From: Bolinopsis microptera | Lineage: Eukaryota; Ctenophora; Tentaculata; Lobata; Bolinopsidae | Direction: 5' to 3' | DNA: 64,000 nucleotides | Assembly (NCBI RefSeq): GCF_026151205.1 | Contig: NC_087083.1 | Coordinates: 4,938,460-5,002,459, forward strand | Part shown: positions 10,272-21,800 of the stretch, one piece after another | Numbering within the stretch: the stretch's first letter is position 1 | Layout: the number at the start of each line of letters is the position of its first letter | Notes under the pieces: model-generated | Seen by the model: the letters and a program-made list of their open reading frames with translations, nothing else | The model's database searches: none | What the model was told of the DNA's origin: nothing | Made by a program: the position numbers and the translations under genes

Positions 10272-11022
10272 TTTCCCTTCTGGGTCTCCAATAAAATTTA
10301 GAACTTAAGACTACAAATAAGCAATAAAACGGCAAAATCCGATGAAACATAACTTGTCGATATAAAATTATTAAATTTAATTCGACACAGCTTACTTATA
10401 ATGGCGTGTAACTTGTTTGTTAATGCATCAAATAATTCGTAAATCTCTAAAACTCTTAAATCATTGTTTTCTGTTAATTACAAGTCGTTTATGAAAATAT
10501 TAAAACTTATTTACATTTCCGCTGGTTCCTTTAAACTCACGTTACTTTCCTGAAATAAGCTAACTGATCAGCATTAAAATATTTAGAAAAAAAGGAAATA
10601 TGTCATAACTAATGACCCATTTTATAAAGAATTAAAACTAAAAGAAGAGGAAACTATTTTGAACATTTAAAAGAAAAGAAAAAGTGCGGTCAAATTTTAA
10701 AGATTTAAAATGAGATTTCACTTCTGAGCACTTCAAGAAAACTGGATGGTCACAAAGAATGCAAATTGTGTCACATAAAAGTCAGTCAGAAAAGTAGAAA
10801 AAAGATTTTCCCATGCAACAAATCTAATTATAAGTTAATCCTTAGCATATAATATAGATCAAGCATGCTTACGATACAAACATATGTTTAAGGCTTTAGT
10901 TCTGCTTCGCACAAAAATATATTAACATCACTCGAAAACATTTTTTAAACATCACAAGAAAATTATAATCTATGTATTTCTTAAATTTTGCTAAAGAATT
11001 GCGTGATCTGTAAATGTAAAAA

Positions 11023-13075
11023 TCAAGATTTTTTCTTACCTTTCTTCCCCTTCTTTCCTTTCTTCTTCTGCTTCAGCTTCTTCCTCGTAGCATAAGACCG
11101 CCAGTGGGCCTGAATAACAACCGCAGCTTTAGTAAGTAATCTTAATCTTCTTTCTTCCTCCGCCTTCAATTCGGCGTTAACTCTTCTTTCTTCGATGATA
11201 CGATTATACTCCTCCTCCAGGACGGCGAACCTCTCTTCCAGATCCTCCAACTGCTGTTTCTCGACTTTATAAACAGCTTCTATCTGCTCATATTCTTCCT
11301 GTCTCTCGCCCATGTCGGTGTCGTACTTTGCGATCCACGTCTCGAGGGCAGATTCTGTTTTAATCTTCCTGCTGCGCAGAATCTGCTCCGATTGCCGGTG
11401 TTCTGCAACAGCCTGCGCGAGCTGTGTCCTCAGCTGCGCGATACTCTGGTTCAACCGGTCACATTTCCCGCCTGAAGTTTTAGTATCTGTCAGCTCCTGC
11501 TTCATGGAGTCAGATTTAATACGTTTGTTCGTTTCATTGCTGCTTTTCTGCAGCTGAGCCAGATCTGATTTCAGTTTCTTGATCTCCACATTACGTTTGT
11601 TCAGATCAGCTTCCCTTTCCTCTGATGCTTCCTGAAGCAACCCTTCCAGCTTCTTAACCTCCACTGACGCCTTAGCTTCACGCTGTATAATCTGCTGAAT
11701 ATACCTGCTCCTCTCCTCCTCCTCCTCGCGCGTAGTCAACAACTTCTCCATGATGATGCTGCGCAGGTTGTTGGACGTGCTGATGAGGGATGTGGCAGCG
11801 GACGGACGCTCAGATACTTGTCCCAGGACTGCTTTCAGTGCAGAGTGGTTGCGAGTGAAGAGGCGCACGATGGAACGTGTGGAATGGCGAATTTGTTGTT
11901 GGAGTTGTCCACGGTATGTACAGAGTGATTCGTAGGACATTTGCTCGACGTCACCGTCTATTCCGCCTCGTTTAGCTGATCCTGAAACAGTTCAATTTTA
12001 GTTTTTTGCTAAACAAGGGAGAATATTTATAATGATAAAAAGTAAAAATGCTATAAACCATGCAATAAAAATGATACACGAAACAAGATACAAGATACAA
12101 GATACAAGATACAAGATACAAGATACAAGATACAAGATACAAGATACAAGATACAAGATACAAGATACAAGATACAAGATACAAGATACAAGATACAAGA
12201 TACAAGATACAAGATACAAGATACAAGTTACAAGATACAAGATACGAGATACGAGATACGAGATACAAGTTACAAGATACGAGATACGAGATACAAGATA
12301 CGAGATACAAGATACGAGATACAAGATACGAGATACGAGATACGAGATATAAATACCTGTGTGAGCGACAGTTTCTTCCTCCTCCTGGAGGAGAAACACT
12401 TTTGAAAACTGTGCTTCCAACTTGTAGTGCTCTTTCAACATTTCTTGGATGTCGTCAGATATGATACTAGCGTACCTGATAATTATGAAAATTAATTATT
12501 AATTAAATAATTAATCATTTAAGCTGGAAATAGGGCTACAAAGTACAAATACATCAATTTGAGAATTTAACGGACACATCTATAGATGAAATAATTACTG
12601 TTTTAAGTTAATTAAACATAATTATATTTTCAGCAAAACAACACTAACTTTTCAGTGTTCTGAGTCAGTTCCGGAAGCAGAGTGATCAGTCTGATTTTAC
12701 AGATGGTATCATCTAACACGGCCATTATACGCTGACTTTCCACTGTTACCAACTTTTTGCTGGACGGGTCAAGGATCTTCAACGGGTCCTCTCGCTTTGT
12801 CCCTGAAATTATTGCATTCCTAAGATTTGTAGGATTCCATTGCTGGGATTTTTGAGATTTCTGAAGAATAATCCAAACCTTTGGATTCCAATGGTCCTGA
12901 AACTGGAAAATATCGTACAACAATTTTTATGATTGAATTCATAGTGCATACCTTTAGTATTAGTAGTACTCTGCATGGCATGGTACATCTCGATGTCGCT
13001 CTTTTTCTTGCCCCCCGCAATCGCTTCACTCCTCGTGTGATGAACACTCGGGGGCGGGTCCACAATACTCGCCAT
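11023..13075 (-). CDS. DRC10: Dynein regulatory complex subunit 10 (IQ motif protein)
   Basis: Four exons join in phase: 12952-13075, 12649-12802, 12357-12475 and 11023-11981, giving 451 residues, close to the roughly 449 of human IQCD/DRC10. Exon 2 carries the family signature LVTVESQRIMAVLDDTICK, then IRLITLLPEL. The long last exon is coiled coil with WIAKYDTDMGERQEEYE, which closely follows the human WIQKYDTEMGEKQEELE. The C-terminus has an IQ motif (AAVVIQAHWRSYATRKK) and a Lys/Gly-rich tail. DRC10 is a subunit of the nexin-dynein regulatory complex of motile cilia. Intron 3 is largely a 7-bp satellite that starts a few bases from the exon 3 donor. The start at 13075 is preceded by an E-box and a GAAAGTG repeat. 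Confidence 0.95.
12079..12350. repeat. (GATACAA)n satellite in DRC10 intron 3
   Basis: About 270 bp of a 7-bp unit GATACAA. The units nearer the exon (12240-12350) increasingly read GATACGA. The array ends about 5 bp before the splice donor (12355-12356) of DRC10 exon 3. It yields long spurious frames on both strands. Confidence 0.97.
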
Positions 13076-13606
13076 GTGCTATCTGAACGGGGAAAGTCAC
13101 GTGATATCACTTTCACTTTCACTTTCACCTCACAGCAAATTAAACACTAAGTAGATTAATGATAGCCATATATTTATCTTATTTGTTGTGAAACCCAGGT
13201 GTTGTGTTAATAGTGCAATTAAAGCAGCTAGTCATGAGTAAGAATGTGATTGCTCGAATGAATTGTTCATGAAAATTCCACAGTTTGGCGAGTGGAAGTT
13301 GGGCATGTGGTCTCACAACATCAGATGTACGTAAATCCAGTCTAGTATGCATGCTTACAATTACACACAGTCAAAGAAATATTTCAAAAATATTTTCAAA
13401 GAACAAACATTCCTTTTCAATAAAATTTCCATGCTGATTGCGCAATTTCAAAAATAGACATAATACATTATTCCGTGTACAGTGAAATGAGAATCATGAC
13501 ACGAAATATGCGTCTCTCAAAAAATCATAATATCGACATAAACTCACAAATTCTCAATAAAAATTTCATAACTACGTTTCGAACAACTGTTGAAGAAAAA
13601 AAGTGT
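13076..13606. other. DRC10 5' region and arrestin 3' spacer
   Basis: This holds the DRC10 promoter (13076 to about 13200) and AT-rich sequence that should include the 3' untranslated region of the minus-strand arrestin only at its right end. Apart from the motif at 13097-13128, no other feature is seen. Confidence 0.45.
13097..13128 (-). promoter_or_regulatory. E-box next to a triple GTGAAA repeat upstream of DRC10
   Basis: Read toward the gene, three tandem GTGAAA units (GGTGAAAGTGAAAGTGAAAG) are followed by TGATATCACGTGAC. The CACGTG at 13098-13103 lies about 23 bp upstream of the ATG. The GAAAGTGAAA phase matches IRF/ISRE-type half-sites, while CACGTG is a bHLH-ZIP site. Confidence 0.5.
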
Positions 13607-14875
13607 TCATATAGAAAAATCAGACATATGGCCCTGCGAATCTTCCCCATCTCCGTCACTCTCTGACTCTGAGGCATCTGGATCATCAAACGCTTCTACA
13701 GCCTTGTCATGGTCAAATTCATAACAAACATTCTGAAGCCGAAAATCGGGGTCTATCTGTTTGATCTGTTGCCAGTTCACCTCATCGTTAGGAGCTGTGT
13801 GGGCTATGTTGGGACATGGAATTTTGGTCATGTGATCGTAGGGCCACAAAAAGAGTTGCTTTGGTGGAGTTCTACCCATGTGGAATCGGTTATAGCAATG
13901 CTTAGTAGGGATTGTGCCCACTATGATGCGTTGAGAGACACTTTTTTCCATGCCATTTACATTAATCATGATGGAGATCTCGTGGCTTACCTTCATGAAC
14001 TCGACAATGTTGACAGCTGATTGAGCGACCACAGGGAGAAGTAGTGGCTCCTTCTCCTTGACCAAATCATGTCTTCCCGCAATGGACCCCATCTCACTCC
14101 AATTCAAGACATTCCTTGATGTCTCTACCTTCTGTCCGGATGACAGATATTTCACAATCTCCACCAGTTGTATCCAGGAGTTTGATATTTTACTACTTGA
14201 ATTGTTATCTATCTCAACATGCAACAATATCTCCTCCCCGGGGACGTACCCTAACTTTTCTAATCTTCCCGCGACATGAATCTTCTTTCGTGACAGTCCT
14301 ACTTTAAAGGTTTTGGTAAAAGTAGCAGGTTGGAGAGCGTCCCGAACGTCACAGAGGTTACAAGCGTCGACTACTGAAACCAGGCGCTCGTGGTCTTGAA
14401 CTACCGCCCATGGCCAGTCAACCTCCGCTTTTAGGTAATATCTGATGTGCCCTTTGGGCAATTCCATTGATGAAGGAAGCTTTCTTTTCTTCTTCCCTTT
14501 GAGAGATATAGAAAATGGAAACTGTATATTATCTCCTGCTTGCAAGAACATTGTCTTACCTTCACCGACAATATACTTTTCTGTGTACATCAAATTATCA
14601 TCGTTGAACTGCTTTACTTTTTCTTTCTTTCCCACCAAACTACCTCTCTCTTCCCACCACACTACCTCAGAACGACACCGTAACGTCAACCTTATCCCAC
14701 GCATCCTTCGCTTGTACTTGTTGTCAATCTCCACAACCCCACTGATATCTTGGCCCACAAAGTAAACCTCTCGGTCCAGTTTTACTCTGATTTCCATGGG
14801 CTTCTCCTCGGGTGATGATTCCTCCTCTCCATCAGAATCTGAATCACTGAGTTCGAACATATCATGTTTGCCCAT
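13607..14875 (-). CDS. Alpha-arrestin (arrestin-domain protein), single exon
   Basis: This is a 422-residue intronless frame. An acidic N-terminal tail (MFELSDSDSDGEEESSPEE) precedes an arrestin N domain at about residues 28-175 (VKLDREVYFVGQDISGVVEI, LTLRCRSEVVWWEE, FPFSISL, LPKGHIRYYLKAEVDWPW). The arrestin C domain is at about 190-335 (KTFKVGLSRKKIHVAGRLEK, GYVPGEEILLHVEIDNNSS, HEISIMINVNGMEKSV). The C-tail is again acidic. Alpha-arrestins are adaptors linking membrane cargo to ubiquitin ligases, usually through PPxY motifs; I see no PPxY here, so partner choice may differ. It is 376 bp from the CFAP99 stop codon on the same strand. The family is clear; the subfamily is not assigned. Confidence 0.9.
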   Translation of the reverse strand: MGKHDMFELSDSDSDGEEESSPEEKPMEIRVKLDREVYFVGQDISGVVEIDNKYKRRMRGIRLTLRCRSEVVWWEERGSLVGKKEKVKQFNDDNLMYTEKYIVGEGKTMFLQAGDNIQFPFSISLKGKKKRKLPSSMELPKGHIRYYLKAEVDWPWAVVQDHERLVSVVDACNLCDVRDALQPATFTKTFKVGLSRKKIHVAGRLEKLGYVPGEEILLHVEIDNNSSSKISNSWIQLVEIVKYLSSGQKVETSRNVLNWSEMGSIAGRHDLVKEKEPLLLPVVAQSAVNIVEFMKVSHEISIMINVNGMEKSVSQRIIVGTIPTKHCYNRFHMGRTPPKQLFLWPYDHMTKIPCPNIAHTAPNDEVNWQQIKQIDPDFRLQNVCYEFDHDKAVEAFDDPDASESESDGDGEDSQGHMSDFSI

Positions 14876-15251
14876 GGTGCAGGTGGTATGGTTGAGTTTT
14901 CCTAAATCTGAGTGAGTGAGGTGGTAAGAGTGGTGAAATTGTGGTTTAAGATGGTGAAATTTGTGTGGAGCTTGATAGAAAGCAATAAATGTGGACAGGG
15001 CGGTTGAAAGTGAAATTATAATTGCACATTAGGTATAAACAGGTTAAAATTTTCAACATACACCGGCACGATACAGGATTTTTAGAATTATTTGTAATAA
15101 AGCTTTCTTTTCTTCTATTATGTCCGTTTTACAGCAAATTAGTAGCTTGTGGTCTTGAAGTTACTCTCAAAATGATGTTAAAGGTATCTAAAATCGTTAA
15201 TTCACCCACGTAAAACAAATTACAGCAATACCTCTCAGGTTTAAAGCTACC
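14876..15251. other. Arrestin promoter / CFAP99 3' spacer
   Basis: This 376-bp gap lies between two same-strand genes. The part near 14900-14970 has repeated GGTGAAAT/GTGGT words. No X-box or terminator-like feature was recognised. Confidence 0.4.
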
Positions 15252-17261
15252 TCAAGTCAAAAGAGTGTCTCTGTATCCAACAGATTTAGTGCTCATCTGT
15301 GCGACACGCTCCCTCGTACGCTCCAATTCCTTCCACCTTCGCTCTTCCATAGCTCGCTTTTCAGCCTCTAAATTGACAGATCGTTTTACAGGAAGTGTAT
15401 TCATGGTCATTTGCTGAGTTTGCCGATACTTCATACGTTCAGCACGTTTTTCTTCCAATTTTTTCTGCATAGCATCGATTTCCGTCGAGCGTACCTGAGG
15501 TGGAGACTTGAGTTTTTTCTTCTCTTCCATGACTTTGGCAGTTTCCTGACTGATTACACCTCGGTTATGTGAAATCGCTTCTAACTTCTGCTCGATCATT
15601 TTCTTGTAAGATACTTTTTCGGCAAGAATATCTCCCCTTTTCTCTTCCAGTTCCCTAGCTTCTTCTTCCTTTATCAGAGCTATCCTTTCCCGCAATTCAG
15701 CGATAGACATCTCACATAGAAAACCAAATCCGGCTGTCGAGGTCAAGTCAACAAACTTGGCAGTAGAAGTTGGAGTTCGATCAAAGGCTCGAATTTCTTG
15801 GATCATCTTCATCTTTCGCTCCATTTCTCGAGCAGACTCTTCGAAGGCAATTTGCATCAGAGCTTTGCTCTCAGCATGAACCTCCTGGACCATTTTGCGT
15901 TTGACCTCTTGAAGCTTCAATTGAGCGTCTTTTGCCTGCTGATGACCATCTTGGATTTCCAAAACCCTCTCTCTGATCTCTTCCTCGAGTTGAAGTTGGG
16001 ATATCAGATACTCTTTCAACATCTTATCTGCCTCCACCTTCAGCCTTTTAACCTTTTGCTTGTTCATCTCCGTCAGTTTTTGCTTGGCCAACATAGCCTC
16101 TTCATAGGATAGCATACCGATCATCTTCTTCCTTGCTCTTTCCTCGGCCTCCTCCATTCGGAGTTCTTCGTCCCTCTGTTTCTTCCACGTTTGGAAATCA
16201 TCGTCGGTTCCTTCTCCAGATAAAACTCCGACTATTTTCTTTAATTCTTCTTCTTCTTTCTTCGTATACAAAGCATCTTCTCGCATGATAGCAGCAGCGT
16301 TCAGTTTAATAGGGGCAGCGTTTTCCATGATCTTTTTGGGGACTGGTCGGGCTTTGTACGAATCGAATTTGAGTTGAGCCTCACTGTCTTTAACAATTGT
16401 GTTCAGTCTTTCCTGTGTTTTAGTTGACTTAACTGTCTTGGTATGATTAGCACTCAAAGTACGAACTCGATCCAACATCTGTTCGGATCTTTTTCTGTGC
16501 TCTTCTTTCTTCTTTGCCAATTCCATTTCTTCACGAGGGGATTTGTAAGTGGAAGAAGGAATAGGGTTAGTTGGTTTCACTTTAGGCACCGGTTCAGGTA
16601 AAGGAACTGACCGAGGCTTCACTTTAGTCAAACTGAATGGCTTTGGTTGAGTATGTGTAGACTCTTTTTTCGGCTGTGGTTTATTCTGGAGTTTATCATT
16701 CAGATTTGAAATAAGTTGCTCTGCTCTGTCCATATTGTTAAGAAGATTAGGAAGAATTGAGTCCTCAACAAACTTTGAATCATATATGTTACACCATTTA
16801 CTCTTCAACCAAGATTGCAACTTCGGTAAATCAAATAGATACTTCAGGAAGGAAAACATTTTGAGATTATCCTGTGGTGCGACAAACGATTCAAAGTTTT
16901 GAAAGCCAAGATCGTCCAAACGAAAAAGTGCAAGATATGAAAAAATTCTGTACAGAATGCAGTCTTTTCTTAGCATCTTCTTACCCTCATCTAAATAGAA
17001 GTTTTCAACAGTGACAACTAACAGGGCATGATGCCGAACACATCCTGAGAACACTTCAACAACAAAATTTTCTTCAGAATCATCCAAATGTGGGTTATTG
17101 TCCAAAATATCCTGCAAACGGATATCTGCAGCCTGAGTTTCAGCGTCGAATCCCTTTAATCCTTTGATACATATGTCAATAAGTGCTGTATAGTCCATCC
17201 TGGAAATATGGTTCATATTTTGGTCAAACAAAACTTCATAAACTGTACCATCGATAGGCAA
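15252..17261 (-). CDS. CFAP99: Cilia and flagella associated protein 99, intronless
   Basis: This is a 669-residue single frame. The N-terminal about 200 residues match the CFAP99 helical domain: FVVEVFSGCVRHHALLVVTV, ILYRIFSYLALFRLDDLGF, then FVAPQDNLKMFSFLKYLF and LPKLQSWLKSKWCNIYD. A Lys/Pro-rich linker follows (residues about 200-260), then long charged coiled coil (about 335-650) rich in KKEEEELKK and EERARKK patterns. CFAP99 is an axonemal protein of motile cilia. The length fits full-length animal homologues. As I recall, animal CFAP99 genes usually have many introns, so a 2-kb intronless copy is unusual and could be retro-derived yet intact. An X-box lies about 150 bp upstream of the start. 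Confidence 0.9.
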   Translation of the reverse strand: MPIDGTVYEVLFDQNMNHISRMDYTALIDICIKGLKGFDAETQAADIRLQDILDNNPHLDDSEENFVVEVFSGCVRHHALLVVTVENFYLDEGKKMLRKDCILYRIFSYLALFRLDDLGFQNFESFVAPQDNLKMFSFLKYLFDLPKLQSWLKSKWCNIYDSKFVEDSILPNLLNNMDRAEQLISNLNDKLQNKPQPKKESTHTQPKPFSLTKVKPRSVPLPEPVPKVKPTNPIPSSTYKSPREEMELAKKKEEHRKRSEQMLDRVRTLSANHTKTVKSTKTQERLNTIVKDSEAQLKFDSYKARPVPKKIMENAAPIKLNAAAIMREDALYTKKEEEELKKIVGVLSGEGTDDDFQTWKKQRDEELRMEEAEERARKKMIGMLSYEEAMLAKQKLTEMNKQKVKRLKVEADKMLKEYLISQLQLEEEIRERVLEIQDGHQQAKDAQLKLQEVKRKMVQEVHAESKALMQIAFEESAREMERKMKMIQEIRAFDRTPTSTAKFVDLTSTAGFGFLCEMSIAELRERIALIKEEEARELEEKRGDILAEKVSYKKMIEQKLEAISHNRGVISQETAKVMEEKKKLKSPPQVRSTEIDAMQKKLEEKRAERMKYRQTQQMTMNTLPVKRSVNLEAEKRAMEERRWKELERTRERVAQMSTKSVGYRDTLLT

Positions 17262-18871
17262 AAGAAATGCAGTAACAGATGTGCAATGTTAACCGGTCAC
17301 TAATAAATCTCAAATATCACGAATAACAAGGTACATATTAAGTTTACGTGTAATTAGGGTAATAACGAGAAAACAACGCACAAACGACGAAGATACCACG
17401 CTTTGGCTTTGGTAGCTATAGTAACGATTGGCTCTGCGCAAGCAATCGAAGAGCGCGTTAATCGAAAATTTAAAGTATGCGCGGCGTAGAAATTGCTTAT
17501 ATTGTTTTGATGTATGAATAATAAAGTAAATATTTTGAATGAACAAAAAAGTAGTTAAAACTTAAATAAACCGTATTTAGTAATTGATTGAAGTTTTTCA
17601 ATTTTTATACAATATTCAAATATGTTTATACTTCAATGGTATAATTTTAATTTAATTGAATAACATTTAAAATCATTTTGTTAATTCTAAAATTAAATAT
17701 TTTGTTGTAAAATATATTAAACAGCAAACTTTCATTTGATATGAATTTTACTTAAGTTTTGTTTGAAAATATCAAATTATTTCCTAAAACATCGTCAAAC
17801 CAAACTTATCAATAATACGCGCCGCGCAATGATTAATATCGCACCATGAAAGTAAAAATCGAGCGCTGTTTAAGTTGATTTTGTTCACGTCCCTATTATG
17901 AAGCTGTTTATAAAATCAAAATTTTCGAGCCTCCATTATAAGTTTGTTGCTCATGTTTTCGACTGAATATTTGGACTATTCACATGCACTCATTACTTGA
18001 ACTTATATCTTCGAACTAGACTACTCATCATTGTGATGACTGTGGAGTGTATGAGACATTGAGACTTATTGATAGTTTATGGAACATCGTCTCTGATATA
18101 CAGTGCCTGATACACAGTGCCGCTTTTTCAACAGTATCGGTGGCACCAGAAACTGCAAGATCAAAAGCTGGGAAAGTTTCCATAGTATTCTGATAGATGG
18201 ATCATTTTGATGATGAAACAGTGTACTTCCTACAAGAATAGATACATTGATTTTTCACTCTCATTATTTCCAGAATTAGCATTCATAATTAAATTGTTTG
18301 TTTCATAAACGTTGATAATTCGTTTTCAGTATCGATTTTCATTCGTTTTACAAGTTCGATAGCTGTTCTGTAAACTATACATATGCAGCTATTAATTAAA
18401 ATGAGTGAATTCTAACACATATCTTCATAAACAAGCTACAAAATCAGTTGATCCCCCTCATGATACCAGAATAAACTAAGTATCTCGACAAGGGCATGTG
18501 AGGAGCTCTGGTTGATGAGTCAGTTTAATTGCCAATTCTGGTGTAAACCTCATAACAAAGGTTAGATATCTAAATTACGTTGTTAATTGATACTGTTCAT
18601 GCTGTGCTCACATAATCTAACATACATTAAACAAACTTAAACTTACTGTAGAATGTGATTGCAGTAATTGTGTTGACAAAGCTGCTTTGTTTATCAAATA
18701 TCCGAATTTAGTTTAATAGGAAAATGCTTTTATCTGTGATTTAAGAAATAGTTCTTCCTTTTTTAGAAGTTAGCACTATTCATTTTTTCTGTGTCATCTA
18801 CTGCAAGCGCCAAACAAGACACTAATTAATATCATTGAAGTATTTAATTTAAGTTCTTTCCATTTCTCTAG
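17262..18871. other. Intergenic region between the divergent CFAP99 and ZFYVE1 genes
   Basis: This 1.6-kb region should contain both promoters and the missing first exon(s) of ZFYVE1. The X-box at 17412 and a CCAAT box next to it are the only clear elements. I looked for a short ATG exon ending with two leftover bases to fit ZFYVE1 phase and found no convincing one. Confidence 0.45.
17412..17425 (+). promoter_or_regulatory. RFX X-box upstream of CFAP99
   Basis: GTAGCTATAGTAAC matches the ciliary X-box consensus GTHNYY-AT-RRNAAC at every position. It starts 151 bp upstream of the CFAP99 start codon at 17261. An inverted CCAAT (ATTGG) follows 2 bp away at 17427-17431. Confidence 0.65.
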
Positions 18872-21800
18872 TAACACACAACACACAGCTTCAGTGACAT
18901 GTGTGGACTGTGGTGACTTCGTGTTTGATAACATAGCTTTCCTCTGTAAGCTTTGTTCAGAACGACAGCATTTGGTAAGTCAGTCAGAAACTTGTTGAGA
19001 TCAGAATCTAATATCTTTTTTCACTCTAAATTCATTGTTAATATTTGTTGTAGTTAGACACTTAAAACATTTTTGAAATTATGACCAACAAATCAACATT
19101 TAGAAGCATCAAGATCACGAGCTTGTGCCACTTAAGGAATATATTAAAATGTCCAAGTCACTGACCAAGTCGGCTATTGAGGAAAAAAAGGTTCAAGAAT
19201 CCTGTAAAAGCATACTGCTGGTTGATGACTGTGAAACTCTTTGCGTAAGTTTTAAAATAGAGAGACCCAGAAAGATTTACCTCAAATTTAAACATTAAAG
19301 CAGTAGCTGACTAGTGACTATCTTCGTATTTAGTCAGCTTTTAATCATATTTCTGTTGAACATTATTAACGAATCATTGATATTCAATTTATTATTCTGC
19401 CACCCGTATTTCAGGTTAAAGATGTAAAGGCATTAGCTGAGTCCCTACACATGACACATGACCTGCCAGTTAACGTGCTCTCTATATTTGGTAACACTGG
19501 GGACGGTAAATCTCACACGCTTAATCACGTGTTCTTTGCCGGGCAGGAGGTCTTTGCTACCTCGTCCAGTCAGGTGGGGTGTTTTGATTGGTGCTTAGTT
19601 TGATTTTAGTTATTATTGTTTGACAAGCTTATAATTGATTACTAATTCTTTTAACTAATTGACTTTTTATTTTTATTTTGTTGGCTTTTAACGAGGGGAA
19701 GTGTTTTATGTCGTGGCTAATTTATAGAGCCTGCTTATGACATAGTCGGTCAGTCACCAAGCTGTGATTTGGCACAGCTTCGGCTGGCGATACACACTCC
19801 CTGGCTCGTAGGACTAACCCCCCTACAGCTAGTATAGTGCCTCGGCACAGAGTGGCTTAGGGTTACTGAAAAGGAGATAAGCACCTCAGGCCATCCCAAC
19901 TTGCGGGAGAGACCTGCCCTTGTATCTTGTATCTTGTATGATATGATGATATGAGTTGTAGGGTTATAACATTTTTACTGAACCAACTGGTTGATTAAAT
20001 ATATCGTTTTAGGTTGAACACAATTCACATCATTGTTACAATTACAATTTAGTCATTCATGTATAATATTTTAAAACTGAAACTCTGTTTTTGTAGAAAC
20101 CAGGAACGATTGGAATGTGGGTAGCGTATGATCCAAGTTCTAATACTCTTGTTATCGACACCGAGGGACTACTTGGTTAGTCAAGTCTGTTTGTTTCTAA
20201 CTTTATACGTTTATAAAGTTAGACTTCCCAATGTCATAGGTCAATTTGGATTACCCCAATCATTGAACATTATTTTTGTTAACTTAAAATTTATTAGTTT
20301 TTGCTTGCGACTGTAGCACAACTTTGCTGTCCTATAAGTATTTTTAACAAGTATATTCAATATCGTTTACAGGTGTAAGCAGTAATCTAAACAGAAGAAC
20401 CCGGCTCCTCCTCAAGATATTAGCGCTTTCTGATGTTGCGCTTTATCGCACCCGCGCTGAGCGCCTCCACAATGACATGTTTGTGTTTCTTAAGGACGCG
20501 AGTAATGTGTACTGTGAACACTTTAGTTCTGAGTTAGAGGTATTTAATCATATTTAAAACTTATTTTTGTTAATCTGATTTTCATACAGAATGTAGCATT
20601 TGAAAATTGGTGTTATCATACCAATCGAAACATTGGATACACTTTTGATGTGGGTCTCCAACTTTTAGAATATATGTACTGATAAAACAGCTGGCTGACA
20701 TGTGAATGGATAATGGATATGTGTCGGTTGTAATTTGATATTTTCTATTTATAACAGTGTAAATGATATTAAGTCTTGGCTGAGTATATTTTTTCTCATT
20801 TCACATCCCTACCAAAATCAGACCCAATAAAAAACTTCACTTCATGGGAAATTTCATCATTAAAATTAACAATATTTCTCGTTGTAACGGTCCCAAAGTC
20901 TTATTTATTCACTCTATCTCTTACAATTTCACAGGGTGTTCTAGAGAAACACAGCATAGATGTGCCGGTGTCTAAGCTTGGTCCTAAAGTCGTTGTGATT
21001 CATGAAACACAGTTTACAGACACATTGGATTCCAGTAATGAGATGGTAATTCCTTCATTATTAATTTAATAATTGTTATTATTATTATGTAAATTGTACT
21101 AGCGTGTTAGTTAATGATTCATCTAGTCAATTAGTCAGTTAATTGACTTGCTAATTAAACAGGTGCTAACAGATGACCAGAAGTCATTGGGCAGCATGAG
21201 TAACTCCAGACCATCTCTACACCGAGCTGAGGAGGAGATTACGTCACGATTTCTTGCTCTTGGAGAGTATCCCAAGGTGAGTAATCACGTGATCACGTCA
21301 GTGACGTCACTCTTTTTAGAGTAATTACCCTGAAGATTATAAGAGATCTGTCATCTTAAAATTTGAGATTGGCCTCAAAATTTTGGACCTTTATTTTTGA
21401 TTTTAGAGGTCCACGATTTTCAACGGATCACATTGCTTATAGCTCACACATGTCAAGGTGTTCTTATCAACAAAGGAATGTAACGTGCTTATGATACTCA
21501 AATGTACACTGAGTGTAACTTTTTATAATCGTTCGTTTGTTGTACTCAGCATGAAGAATGTTGTCACGTGTTTAAGTCTGAGAGATTTGCTGTATTTCGT
21601 TTAGAGAGTATGAGATTTGTCTTCTACAATCAACAATCAGTGTCATAATTGCTTAGGATTGCCAGCATTCTCAGCATTGCAATCATTCTCACCATGTCTT
21701 AACCTCTCCAGTCTCCACGACTTTTCCTGGTTCAACTAAGTTGAGTCAACTTCTCCGAATCTATCCAATAACCAAATATTCAGTGAAAAAGTTACTCAAC

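Larger units (their letters stand above)
7164..11022. other. 3.9-kb intergenic region
   Basis: No gene is supported. Contents: a MITE-like copy at 7732-7850, three CCAAT/E-box modules (7815-7836, 9456-9485, 9544-9573), a 28-bp poly-C run at 10244-10271, and AT-rich DNA. Short open frames here have no recognisable protein features. Confidence 0.5.

Noticed and set aside
10052-10350. Overlapping open frames with polyproline / polyglycine
   Set aside because: Created by the 28-bp C homopolymer; no other protein-like features and no splice context.
11998-12441. Long repetitive frames on both strands (Tyr-Leu-Val-Ser and Asp-Thr-Arg-Tyr-Lys repeats)
   Set aside because: They are translations of the 7-bp satellite in DRC10 intron 3; three-frame readability is a by-product of unit length.
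15798-16112. 104-residue plus-strand frame
   Set aside because: Antisense shadow of CFAP99 coiled-coil sequence.
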